64,000 nucleotides of DNA from an uncultured Clostridia bacterium (GTDB taxonomy: Bacteria > Bacillota > Clostridia > TANB77 > CAG-508): assembly GCA_948735595.1 (NCBI GenBank), contig CAPXSA010000026.1:1-64000 (forward strand). Direction: 5' to 3'. Shown here piece after piece: positions 1 through 7,915 of the stretch (position 1 is its first letter; the number at the start of each line of letters is the position of its first letter). The notes below the pieces were generated by a model. The model had not been told where the DNA came from. It saw only the letters and a list, made by a program, of their open reading frames with translations, and did no database searches. Made by a program: the position numbers and the translations under genes.

Positions 1-132
1 AAATCGGCAACTAAAATTGCTAATTTAATACCAAATAGTGAACTTGATGTACTACAAGGATATTATCATGGGGATATTAGCATAAATCATGCAGATGATT
101 ATGTTGAGAGAATAAAGAGATTAGTTCGCTAA
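1..132 (+). CDS. C-terminal end of a probable alpha/beta hydrolase (partial)
   Basis: The window opens inside a gene; 43 codons remain before a TAA stop. The tail contains YYHGDISINHADDYVERI, which resembles the C-terminal part of alpha/beta hydrolases, where the catalytic His sits shortly before a last amphipathic helix. The only CGG here is split between codons (TCG GCA). The fragment is too short to name a substrate. Being coding is likely; the family is an inference from one motif. Confidence 0.5.
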   Translation, partial: KSATKIANLIPNSELDVLQGYYHGDISINHADDYVERIKRLVR

Positions 133-161
133 ATTACAATTAGTAGAGGAGAAAATGTAAA

Positions 162-467
162 ATGAAAATAATAACGGTATGTGGGAGTTATAAATTTAAA
201 AAAGAAATGGCAGAAATAACAGAAAAAATGACCTTGAAGGGAAATTGCATGTTAACTCCAAATGAATTAGCAAAATCTGATAAAAATGATTATACACAAG
301 AGGAAGCTTTAATGATTGATAAAATGCACAAAGAAAAAATAAAATTATCAGATGCCATATTAGTTGTTAATGTAAATAACTATATAGGAAGTAGTACAAA
401 AAGTGAAATAGAATTGGCAAAATCATTAGATAAAGAAGTTATGTATTATACAGATTTAATAGGATAA
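162..467 (+). CDS. Nucleoside 2-deoxyribosyltransferase-like / DUF4406-type small protein
   Basis: This 101-residue protein begins with an ITVCGSYKFKK nucleotide-binding-like loop. It continues with a conserved H-x-x-K-I-x-x-S/A-D-A-I-L-V-V-N segment (about residues 56-69) and YIGSSTKSEIELAKSL near the end. This order is typical of the nucleoside 2-deoxyribosyltransferase-like fold used by small phage and plasmid proteins. The catalytic Glu could be the one in SEIELA. A GAGGAG ribosome site precedes the ATG. Substrate unknown. It leads a run of small same-strand genes that look accessory. Confidence 0.65.
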   Translation: MKIITVCGSYKFKKEMAEITEKMTLKGNCMLTPNELAKSDKNDYTQEEALMIDKMHKEKIKLSDAILVVNVNNYIGSSTKSEIELAKSLDKEVMYYTDLIG

Positions 468-489
468 TAAAAAGAAAGGAAGTTTCAGT

Positions 490-864
490 ATGACACAAAA
501 TGGATTTATTGATATTGAAATTAAAGAACTATTAGATTGGAAAGGAAAAGGACCGGAAGGTTGTTTAGTTTCTGATAAAATTACAAAAGAAGGTTGGAAA
601 GTAGGATATATGTATAGAGAAGAACCTGATAAAGGGGTCCCAGATAGTGGTTGGAGATTTATGAAAGGTGACGAAAGTGACGAGTATAATGATAATGCAG
701 AAAATGTACATATATTTGCACTAAATACAATTTGTAATTATGACCCTGATATTATTCCATATTTAGATTTACCAATAGGAACAACTTTAATTAGAGTAGA
801 TAATCATAAATTTGAAGTAGACAACCAAGATAAGGAAATTGTAATGGAAAAACAAGAAAGATAA
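490..864 (+). CDS. DUF2185 / Imm33-like protein
   Basis: A 124-residue soluble protein with the signature GCLVSDKITKEGWKVGYMYR followed by PDSGWRFMKGDESDEY and NTICNYDPDIIPYLD. This is the pattern of DUF2185 (Imm33-like) proteins, often found as immunity or orphan immunity genes in polymorphic-toxin loci. No toxin gene is visible beside it, so it may be an orphan. An AAAGGAAG ribosome site lies just upstream. The family call rests on the Trp/Gly-rich motif; a role in immunity is inferred from the family only. Confidence 0.7.
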   Translation: MTQNGFIDIEIKELLDWKGKGPEGCLVSDKITKEGWKVGYMYREEPDKGVPDSGWRFMKGDESDEYNDNAENVHIFALNTICNYDPDIIPYLDLPIGTTLIRVDNHKFEVDNQDKEIVMEKQER

Positions 865-870
865 TTAAAA

Positions 871-1674
871 ATGGAGAATAAACAAGATTGGGAAGAACTA
901 AGAAAATGGGAAGAAAGCAAGAAACAAAGTAATATAGAAACCTATAAGATAGATATAAATGAAATTGAGGAATTACAAAATAGAAGAAAGAAAATGGATA
1001 AAATATTAAATCCTGTAAATCAAACTTTAGTAAAAGTAAAAAAGGTTTTGATAATTCTTGCAGCTATTATAGGCATTCTGGCTTTTATTATCTTTGTTGG
1101 CTGGTTATCTTCTGTAAGAAATTTTGTGAATGCTGATATCTATTCTATGCTAAATTTTTATGGAGTAGAAGTGCAGATTATTTCACAAGAAGCTGATCAA
1201 AAAGGAAATGGAAAATATCTTGTTAACCCTGAAGGGTATCCTGAAATTCAATTTACTGCCAAGAAACGTTGGGGAAATATCCAAACAGATTTTAAGGACA
1301 ACTATCAAAAATATCTTTTTACGCATTGGGAAAGTGATAGAAAAGAAAAATTTTCTACTAACGAAGAATTAGAAGATGGGCTTTTAGTATATCAAAATTA
1401 TATTACTGTGAATGAAAATGAGCCCATTGAGGAAGCAACGGAAGATTTTATTAGCTTTATCGTATATGCAGAGCAATGGAATTCAAAACATAAAATTATC
1501 AATATGCCACATTGGTCAAAAGAATATTTTAGGGTTCCACTCAATATATACATTTACCTTCAAGAAGAAGATATTTGGCTAAAAAATATTTATACTGGAA
1601 CAGGGCAGACTGAAGACAAAATGAGAGAAACCATAAAAAATGAATTAGAAAATGCCAAACTGGAAACGAGGTAA
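871..1674 (+). CDS. Single-pass membrane protein, unknown function
   Basis: 267 residues. A charged cytoplasmic N-terminus (1-55) is followed by one strong membrane segment at about 59-79 (VLIILAAIIGILAFIIFVGW) and an extracellular domain of about 185 residues rich in aromatic and acidic residues. It starts six bases after the DUF2185-like gene with almost no ribosome site of its own, suggesting translational coupling. I do not recognise the outer domain. Confidence 0.7.
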   Translation: MENKQDWEELRKWEESKKQSNIETYKIDINEIEELQNRRKKMDKILNPVNQTLVKVKKVLIILAAIIGILAFIIFVGWLSSVRNFVNADIYSMLNFYGVEVQIISQEADQKGNGKYLVNPEGYPEIQFTAKKRWGNIQTDFKDNYQKYLFTHWESDRKEKFSTNEELEDGLLVYQNYITVNENEPIEEATEDFISFIVYAEQWNSKHKIINMPHWSKEYFRVPLNIYIYLQEEDIWLKNIYTGTGQTEDKMRETIKNELENAKLETR

Positions 1675-1675
1675 T

Positions 1676-2074
1676 ATGAGAAGAATTTTAGATTTTAGTA
1701 TTTTTACAATAGTAATATTATCTTTAATAGTAGCAGGAAGTATATCGCTTATACGTTCAGACAGAGAAGAAAAACGTAAAACTGTTATCTTATCAATACC
1801 TCATTTTGTAATCTACTGTTTGTTACAATATTGTTGTGGTTTTATACTCTGGACTATTAGACTTGATAAATTCGATAGGTATCCATATAGAAACCCATTT
1901 TGCATTCTAGTGATTATTTATTGTATAATTGCCTTTAGCGTATTAGACATATATTATATAAGGTATGAAAAAAACAAATATAGTATAAGAGTAGCACTTT
2001 GGCTTTTACTTGCCATACATATATTAGCAATTTTTCTATTACTTATTTTTAGTCCTTTTAAGGGATGGTTTTAG
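1676..2074 (+). CDS. Small multi-pass membrane protein, unknown
   Basis: About 132 residues with four hydrophobic stretches (near 5-25, 40-60, 75-95 and 105-125 from this start) separated by short basic loops. I chose the ATG at 1676 because GAGGT sits just before it and overlaps the end of the upstream gene; an ATG at 1652 in the same frame would lack a ribosome site. It ends the small operon and is followed by a strong hairpin with a T-run. Not recognised. Confidence 0.6.
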   Translation: MRRILDFSIFTIVILSLIVAGSISLIRSDREEKRKTVILSIPHFVIYCLLQYCCGFILWTIRLDKFDRYPYRNPFCILVIIYCIIAFSVLDIYYIRYEKNKYSIRVALWLLLAIHILAIFLLLIFSPFKGWF

Positions 2075-2083
2075 AGAAAAAAA

Positions 2084-2122
2084 CGAGCAGATAATTAAGC
2101 GATTAATTTATCTGCTTTTTTC
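2084..2122 (+). terminator. Intrinsic terminator after the first small operon
   Basis: The inverted repeat AGCAGATAA...TTATCTGCT is followed by TTTTTT. It closes the operon of small accessory genes and separates it from the sigma-factor gene. Confidence 0.75.
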
Positions 2123-2199
2123 ATAAAAACCTTGTAACCTTTTTAGAGAAATTGGTATTATATTGGTTAAGTATACTTGAGAAGGGGATTAATTCCAAA

Positions 2200-2751
2200 G
2201 TGAATAAAAATGCAAAACAGTATTTAAAAAGTGATAACCTTTTTAATATGAAAAATCTTGTAAAAATATATGGCTCCTATGTTTATACAATTGTAAACAA
2301 TAGTATAAATGGCAATGAGGATATAGAGGAAATTGTATCAGATGTTTTTTTAGCCTTATGGCAAAACCGTGAGAAAATACAGGAAGAAGCGGATTTAAAA
2401 CCATATTTGATAGTCATAACAAAAAATTTGATTAAAAAGAAATATAGAGACTTAAAAAAGAATGTTTCTACTTGTGATACAGACGATTTAGAAAACGTAA
2501 TTGCATCACAAATGGATATTAGTCAAATTGTAGAAAATGATGAGAAAAAACAAATCATATCTAATACGATTAACCATTTACAAGAGGAGGAAAAAGCAAT
2601 ATTTACTTTATATTATTACAATAATAAGATGATAAAAGAAATAGCTAGTTATTTAAAAATTTCTACTACCAAAGTAAAGGTATCATTACATAGAATTAGA
2701 AAAAAGGTGAAAAAAGAATTGATGAAAAGGGGGTATAGCTATGGAAAATGA
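2200..2751 (+). CDS. ECF-type RNA polymerase sigma factor
   Basis: The protein has a sigma-70 region 2 (EDIEEIVSDVFLALWQNRE, then core-binding and -10 residues) and a region 4 helix-turn-helix (EIASYLKISTTKVKVSLHRIRKK), and lacks regions 1 and 3, as in ECF sigma factors. The start is uncertain: GTG at 2200 follows GAAGGGG at a reasonable distance, while TTG at 2152 in the same frame lacks one. A GTAACC box upstream (near 2134) could be an autoregulatory ECF -35. The next gene overlaps its 3' end, which suggests that gene product is its regulator or main output. Confidence 0.85.
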   Translation: MNKNAKQYLKSDNLFNMKNLVKIYGSYVYTIVNNSINGNEDIEEIVSDVFLALWQNREKIQEEADLKPYLIVITKNLIKKKYRDLKKNVSTCDTDDLENVIASQMDISQIVENDEKKQIISNTINHLQEEEKAIFTLYYYNNKMIKEIASYLKISTTKVKVSLHRIRKKVKKELMKRGYSYGK

Positions 2752-3358
2752 AAAACTGATGAATAAAATCAAAGATAAGATAGCGATATCCAATTTTGAA
2801 TGGGAGGAAAAAACAATGATAAATAAGAAAAAGAAAATGCTTTCTATCGTTAGTATTTCAATTATTTGCATTATGTGTAGTTTTGCCACTGTAAATGCTA
2901 TGACAGGAAATGAGTTAGTGAAAAACATAGAAAAAACAATCAGTAAGCTTTTTCATAAAGAGAATATCACCATGAATTATGGAGAAAGTGGTATAACGAG
3001 CAATGTAGGTGAAGTAAATTCAGAAATTGGTTCAAAACAAGAAATAAAGCACAATGGTGTAGACCTAAAAGCAGAATATGGCGAAGAAGTATTGGTTATT
3101 GCTGAAGGAGAAGTCATAGAAGCAAAGTATAATCAAAAAATGGGATATTATATTCTTGTAAAACATAATAATAGTGAATTTACTTATACAAAATATGCAC
3201 ATCTATCTAAACTAAATGTAAAAGCAGGAGATACTGTAAAAAAAGATGAAAAGATAGGAGAAGCAGGACAAACGGGAATGGTAACAGGTGTATGTTTACA
3301 TTTTGAAGTGTTAGATAAAGATATGAATGCGATGGATCCAAATAAATTTTTAAATTAA
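2741..3358 (+). CDS. Membrane-anchored M23 (LytM-like) peptidase coupled to the sigma factor
   Basis: 205 residues. A short cytoplasmic segment (1-32) precedes one membrane helix (about 33-52) and an extracellular C-terminal M23 domain. Zinc and catalytic residues are visible: H and D of HNGVDLKAEYGEEV, the His of KYAHLSKL, and the HxF of CLHFEVL. The family cuts peptidoglycan cross-bridges. The gene overlaps the ECF sigma factor by 11 bases, and the short N-terminal segment plus membrane helix is laid out like an anti-sigma factor, so one protein might both hold the sigma factor and act on the wall. That second role is an inference. Confidence 0.75.
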   Translation: MENEKLMNKIKDKIAISNFEWEEKTMINKKKKMLSIVSISIICIMCSFATVNAMTGNELVKNIEKTISKLFHKENITMNYGESGITSNVGEVNSEIGSKQEIKHNGVDLKAEYGEEVLVIAEGEVIEAKYNQKMGYYILVKHNNSEFTYTKYAHLSKLNVKAGDTVKKDEKIGEAGQTGMVTGVCLHFEVLDKDMNAMDPNKFLN

Positions 3359-3379
3359 GAAGGATAAGTTGTTAACAGA

Positions 3380-3418
3380 ATACTCTATACTTTATACAAA
3401 AAGTATAGGGTATTTTTT
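3380..3418 (+). terminator. Intrinsic terminator after M23 peptidase
   Basis: A long hairpin pairs ATACTCTATACTT with AAGTATAGGGTAT and ends in TTTTTT. It closes the sigma-M23 operon. Confidence 0.75.
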
Positions 3419-3464
3419 GGTAGTTATGATAAACTTACAATCAATAAAAAACAATCTATAACTA

Positions 3465-3494
3465 TTGAATAAAAAATAGAGATTAGTGTATAAT
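3465..3494 (+). promoter_or_regulatory. Sigma-A-type promoter
   Basis: TTGAAT and TATAAT separated by 18 bases lie upstream of the dehydrogenase gene at 3539, which has an AAAGGAGG ribosome site. Confidence 0.55.
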
Positions 3495-3538
3495 TTATTC
3501 ATAAATCGAAAGATTAAATTTTTAAAGGAGGAAAATTT

Positions 3539-4615
3539 ATGGATAGAAAAGTGAAGGTCGTACAATTCGGAACAGGTAAAATGGCAGTATATACAATGCG
3601 CTATGTTTACGAAAAAGGTGGAGAAGTAGTTGGAGCTATTGATGTAAATCCTAGCGTTATTGGAAAAGATATAGGCGAAGTAATGGGAGGAGAAAAGAAA
3701 AACGTTGTTGTAACAGCATTAGAACAAGCAGAAGAAATGATGAAACAAGTAAAGCCAGATATTGCAATTGTTACTACAATGAGCTTAATCTCTGATGTAA
3801 GAGATGCCTTAATGCTTTGTGCAAAATTAGGAGTAAATGCTATTACAACTTGTGAAGAAGCATTTTACCCACAAAATTCAAATCCAAATATCTTCAAAGA
3901 ATTAGATGAGATGGCAAAACAAACAGGATGTACTATAACAGGAAGCGGATACCAAGATATTTATTGGGGACAATTAATTAGTTCTATTGCAGGTTCTACT
4001 CAAAAAATTACAAAAATCAAAGGAAGTTCAAGCTATAACGTAGAAGACTATGGTATTGCATTAGCAAAAGCACATGGTTCAGGACTTACTTTAGAAGAGT
4101 TTGACAAAGAAGTAGCTTCAGTAGATAGAATTTCAGATGAAGAAAGACAAAAAGTAATTGAAAGTGGAGAATACTTACCATCTTATATGTGGAATGTAAA
4201 TGGATGGCTATGTTCAAAATTAGGATTAACAGTAGAAAGCCAAACACAAAAAACAGTACCACAAACTTACAAAGAGGATATCCATTCAGAAACATTAGGA
4301 ACAACTGTAAAAGCAGGAGATGCTACAGGAATGAGTGCAGTTGTTACAACAACTACTAAAGAGGGAGTTACCATTGAAAGTGAATGTATTGGAAAAGTAT
4401 ATTCTAAGGAAGACTATGACAAAAATGAATGGACCATTTATGGAGAGCCAGAAACTACGATCACAGTTGCAAGACCTGCTACAGTAGAATTAACATGTGC
4501 AAGTGTTGTAAACCGTATTCCAGATGTTATAAATAGCGAAGCGGGATATGTAACAACAGAAAAATTTGGAGAACTAAATTACAAGTCAAAGCCTTTAAAT
4601 GAATATGTAAAATAA
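3539..4615 (+). CDS. 2,4-diaminopentanoate dehydrogenase / DapB-like NAD(P)-dependent dehydrogenase
   Basis: 358 residues. The N-terminus VKVVQFGTGKMAVYTMRYV is a Rossmann GxGxM nucleotide-binding loop, followed by GAIDVNPSVIGKDIGEVMG as in the dihydrodipicolinate-reductase-like dehydrogenases that include 2,4-diaminopentanoate dehydrogenase of clostridial ornithine fermentation. The length fits that family and is longer than true DapB, which is encoded separately at 61304. The gene stands alone between a promoter and a shared terminator, with none of the other ornithine-pathway genes nearby, so the substrate is uncertain. Confidence 0.7.
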   Translation: MDRKVKVVQFGTGKMAVYTMRYVYEKGGEVVGAIDVNPSVIGKDIGEVMGGEKKNVVVTALEQAEEMMKQVKPDIAIVTTMSLISDVRDALMLCAKLGVNAITTCEEAFYPQNSNPNIFKELDEMAKQTGCTITGSGYQDIYWGQLISSIAGSTQKITKIKGSSSYNVEDYGIALAKAHGSGLTLEEFDKEVASVDRISDEERQKVIESGEYLPSYMWNVNGWLCSKLGLTVESQTQKTVPQTYKEDIHSETLGTTVKAGDATGMSAVVTTTTKEGVTIESECIGKVYSKEDYDKNEWTIYGEPETTITVARPATVELTCASVVNRIPDVINSEAGYVTTEKFGELNYKSKPLNEYVK

Positions 4616-4630
4616 AAGGTAAATGTATTA

Positions 4631-4675
4631 AAAAAATAGCACCAAAAATGTTAAACATTTGGGTGCTATTTTTTC
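4631..4675. terminator. Bidirectional terminator between convergent genes
   Basis: AAAATAGCACC pairs with GGTGCTATTTT, and T-runs or A-runs on both sides let it stop both strands. It lies three bases beyond the stop of the C39-like gene only if that gene is read through its CGG site, which supports the longer gene model. Confidence 0.8.
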
Positions 4676-4677
4676 AA

Positions 4678-5401
4678 TCAATAACTTTCTATATATAAAG
4701 CTTTAGCAATGTAGGGAGTTACCTCGTCAAATGGGTACCAACCAGAACTTTTACTATCATTTTCACCACCGATTTGGGTTAGAGACATATACCATATCTT
4801 TATCATCTGTTGCTAGTAAAACTAAGTAATGTGAAGTAGTAGTCCAACGATTATTATGAGGGCTATTCCATACACAAATTAAAATGGGCCTATTTGTTCT
4901 TAAGTGTTCTTGTAATTTGTCTTTTGATAAATGTATGCCATCATAATAAAAGTCTGTGTTTTTAATATGAAAGGTATGGGCTAACTCGTCTGATAGCAAG
5001 TCATAATTTAAAACAGGGAAATACTTTTGTCTTAGATCTTCTGGTGTGTAGTCTTGGTTATATCCACTTAAGATGGTAGCCAGTGCAGCAATACCACAAC
5101 CATTTTTAGCCATAGTACCACCCCAATAGTGATTATCACTCCATGAAGCATTTCCGTTTTGTTTATATTCTTTATAAGTTTTTTTATACTCATTTATTGT
5201 AGTAAAGGTTGTAAAATAACCATCTGCATTATTTATCTTTTCTTGTCCAATTCCAGAATAATTTATATTTTCATCTAATTTAATAATTTCGTAACTGTTA
5301 GAAAGACCAAATAGATTGGAAGTAAGAGTATCTTTGTTATTACAAAAATAAATAATAAGTCCAACAATTAATAAAACAAATACTATTATTTTTTTCTTCA
5401 T
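4678..5401 (-). CDS. C39-like secreted/anchored cysteine peptidase, read through a CGG +1 site
   Basis: The N-terminus has a membrane anchor or signal segment (residues 4-20). A C39-like peptidase domain follows: KNGCGIAALATIL with catalytic Cys102, SHYLVLLAT with His191, and VSNPN at 206-210. In the plain frame the protein ends two codons later, at AAT CGG TGG TGA. If the C of CGG is skipped, it continues with Gly-Gly-Glu and then SSGWYPFDEV and an amphipathic end, giving 240 residues with a stop at 4678-4680 right before the terminator. The SGWY...V...I tail is normal for this peptidase family. An AAAGGAGG ribosome site and a TATAAT box lie upstream of the ATG. Substrate unknown. Confidence 0.75.
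4769..4771 (-). other. In-frame CGG, +1 shift site (CGGT) in the C39-like gene
   Basis: The zero frame reads AAT CGG TGG TGA. Skipping C gives AAT GGT GGT GAA and opens 30 further codons that match the expected end of the family. Confidence 0.7.
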
Positions 5402-5582
5402 TTAAAAATATCGCCTCCTTTAAGCTTGTCCATATTATATAAAATAAATGAAAAAAGTGTTTTAAGAAACCTTTAAAAAAAGCTTAAACTTTTCTTATGG
5501 TATCTATTAATTTGTGTTTACTTGTTTGAAAAAATATGATAAACTACTTTACAAATAGTCCATTAAGAATAAGAGGAATAAT

Positions 5583-6365
5583 ATGAGATTATTAAACTTG
5601 AATATATGTATAAAGTTGGATAATAACAATGAAGTAATTGACTTGGTAAAAGAACTAAAACCTGATATATGTACATTTCAAGAAGCAATGAATGGAACAG
5701 AACAAAGCTGTTTTGAAATGTACCAGTCTAAAAATAAACTTGTTGAAATACAAGAATATCCTTTTTACGAATTTGCTCCACTATTTATAGCAAAAGGGGT
5801 TTCAAAAGATGGGGTGATAACAAGAGATTTTGGAGGAAAAGCAGAACAAGGATCTTTAATTTTATCAAAATATGATATTTGTGAACATTATAATCAATTT
5901 TACTATAACGAATATAGATATGAATATGATGCTACTAACTTTCGTGAAAAAGATTGGTGTCGTTCTATTCAAAATGCGATATTCAATATTAAGGATAAGA
6001 AAGTTCAAATAATTAATGTACATGGAATTTGGAATAGAGATAAATTGGGAGATGAAAGAACTGTTGCGCAATCAGAGTTTATTTTATCACAAATGAGAGG
6101 GGATATTGCTTGTATAGTTTTGGGGGATTTCAATTTATTGCCCAATACACAAAGTATTCAAATGATAAATCATAAGATGAAAAATTTAATTGATATATAC
6201 AATATAAAAAGTACAAGACCTAACTTTAATGATGGGTTAGACAAAGGAAATGTGGTATGTGATTATATATTTGTTAATGATAAGATAAAGGTAAATGATT
6301 TCAAAGTGATACAAAGCAATGCCTCAGACCATTTACCATTATTACTAGATTTTGAGATTTTATAG
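5583..6365 (+). CDS. Endonuclease/exonuclease/phosphatase (EEP) family hydrolase
   Basis: 260 residues covering one EEP domain. Visible active-site motifs in order: LNLNI near the N-terminus (metal/Asn), DICTFQEAM with the metal-binding Glu near residue 34, VHGIWN, VLGDFNLLP with the catalytic Asp/Asn pair, and ASDHLPLLLDF with the final Asp-His. The family cleaves phosphodiester or phosphomonoester bonds in nucleic acids, lipids or inositol phosphates. No signal peptide is seen, so it acts in the cytoplasm. It is a single gene with a GAGGAA ribosome site; no neighbour indicates the substrate. Confidence 0.8.
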   Translation: MRLLNLNICIKLDNNNEVIDLVKELKPDICTFQEAMNGTEQSCFEMYQSKNKLVEIQEYPFYEFAPLFIAKGVSKDGVITRDFGGKAEQGSLILSKYDICEHYNQFYYNEYRYEYDATNFREKDWCRSIQNAIFNIKDKKVQIINVHGIWNRDKLGDERTVAQSEFILSQMRGDIACIVLGDFNLLPNTQSIQMINHKMKNLIDIYNIKSTRPNFNDGLDKGNVVCDYIFVNDKIKVNDFKVIQSNASDHLPLLLDFEIL

Positions 6366-6512
6366 AAATGAGATTTTTACTTTGATAGTAAAATATTTAA
6401 GGGGGTTTCACACATGTATGAGCCTCTTTTATAATTTGTAAAGTTATTATTTTAGTTGCTAATTCTTGTTTTTTATGATAAGGTATTAACAAAAAAAGGA
6501 GAAAAACAAAAG

Positions 6513-7763
6513 ATGGCAAGAAGTAGAAGAAATAAAAGAGTGTTTAAAAGAATTGTAGAAGCAATTAGTTGGAAAACTTTTTTTATTGTTACATCTATTT
6601 TAGCTGTAATAATTGCGGCTTGTTTAGGAAGCAATATATATCGTACAAGTCAAGAAAAGAAATTACTAGCACAGCAAAGAGAAGAACTAGATAAACAAAT
6701 TGAGGACATCTTTTCTGATACAGTCCAAAATATTTCAGATGTGAATAGTAAAAAAAGAGATAGCATTATTACTCTTTCAGCAGTAGGAGATATTTTATGC
6801 GAAAATGAACTAATAGAAGATGCAAAGCAAGGAAGAACATATAATTTTAATCCCATGTTCCAGAATATTACAGGATTTCTAAAACGTAGTGATATTGTAT
6901 TAGGTACAATGGAAACGAATTTTGTAGATAAAGAATATTCAGGATTTGGATTACGTAATAGCCCAAAAGAGTTTGCAGATGCAGTTAAGAATTCAGGAGT
7001 GAATTTAGTTAGCATTAGTACAAACCATAGTTTAGATTATGGCATCAGTGGACTAAAACAAACCAAAGAATATTTACAAGATATAGGGTATGACACAGTC
7101 GGAGATAATTTAGGGGATAGCAGAGTAACTATTAAAACAATAAAAGAAACTAAAATTGCCTTTTTATCCTATACTTGTGTCATGGAAAAACAAGATAAGA
7201 AAAAAGAGAATGAATTAGAAGCAGCAAATTTATATAATGAAAAAATAGCAAAAGAAGATTTAGACTATGCTAAAGAAAATGCGGATTTTACATTTGTCAT
7301 TATGCACTGGGGAGACGCTTACGCTACTAAACCAAACAAAGAACAAGAAAAAATAGCAGACTTTTTAATTGACAATGGCGCAAATGCTATTTTAGGAAAT
7401 CACTCAGCAGCAATCCAGCCAATGCAAGTAAGAAAAAATAAAGAAGGAGAGAATGTCTTTATTGCTTATTCTTTAGGAAACTATATTTGTGCTGATAATA
7501 ACGATACATCAAAAGTGGAATTAGTGTTAAATATAGAACTTCGCAAAAGTGGAGAAGATGGCAAAGTTACATTAAATAAAGTAGACTATACACCAATTTA
7601 TATGTTAGATAACGGTCAAGATGCACAAAATCGCTATGAACTAATTGATATGAAAGGGGTAGCAAAAAGATATGCAAGTGGAGAGGAAACAAATATAAGC
7701 AAAGAAACATACAACAAATTACTAGATGGACTAAAACTATTACAAAAAGTAATTGAAAAATAG
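6513..7763 (+). CDS. CapA-family metallophosphatase-like protein
   Basis: About 416 residues from the ATG at 6513, which follows AAAGGAG; a TTG at 6456 in frame is less likely. The basic N-terminus is followed by a membrane helix near residues 17-40 and a coiled segment. The CapA domain then shows SAVGDILCENEL, NSGVNLVSISTNHSLDYG, VIMHWGD and LGNHSAAIQP, the usual metal-binding His and Asp residues of the PgsA/CapA family, followed by AYSLGNYI. CapA proteins take part in poly-gamma-glutamate export, but capB and capC are absent here, so an envelope-linked phosphoesterase role is only inferred. Confidence 0.8.
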   Translation: MARSRRNKRVFKRIVEAISWKTFFIVTSILAVIIAACLGSNIYRTSQEKKLLAQQREELDKQIEDIFSDTVQNISDVNSKKRDSIITLSAVGDILCENELIEDAKQGRTYNFNPMFQNITGFLKRSDIVLGTMETNFVDKEYSGFGLRNSPKEFADAVKNSGVNLVSISTNHSLDYGISGLKQTKEYLQDIGYDTVGDNLGDSRVTIKTIKETKIAFLSYTCVMEKQDKKKENELEAANLYNEKIAKEDLDYAKENADFTFVIMHWGDAYATKPNKEQEKIADFLIDNGANAILGNHSAAIQPMQVRKNKEGENVFIAYSLGNYICADNNDTSKVELVLNIELRKSGEDGKVTLNKVDYTPIYMLDNGQDAQNRYELIDMKGVAKRYASGEETNISKETYNKLLDGLKLLQKVIEK

Positions 7764-7771
7764 TGTCAGTT

Positions 7772-7900
7772 TGTCAGGTTGGGGACGTTCCTTTTTGTGA
7801 CAAAGGTGTCATATAGGGGACACTCCTTGAAAATTAAAAAGAAAAGGTATGTCCCTAGTCTGACAAAAGTGTCAGAAAAAGGAACGTCCCCAACCTGACA
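7772..7900. repeat. Long palindromic REP-like element
   Basis: A 25-base perfect inverted repeat (7772-7796 and 7876-7900) contains the core GGGGACGTTCC. The interior of about 80 bases holds further copies of TGTCA and GGGGACA motifs. Related cores occur at 46203-46222 and 59566-59638. It sits between the CapA-like gene and rimO and could also act as a transcript-end hairpin. Confidence 0.7.
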
Positions 7901-7915
7901 TGAAAGGAAGCAAAA

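Noticed and set aside
4763..4771. Reading the C39-like gene as ending at the TGA right after CGG TGG, or decoding that TGA as selenocysteine
   Set aside because: The zero frame beyond the TGA gives no family-like sequence and there is no SECIS-like structure; the +1 frame gives the expected SGWY end.
6400..6434. Possible terminator after the EEP-family gene (AAGGGGG...CCTCTTTT)
   Set aside because: The stem is short with mismatches, so it is not listed as a feature.
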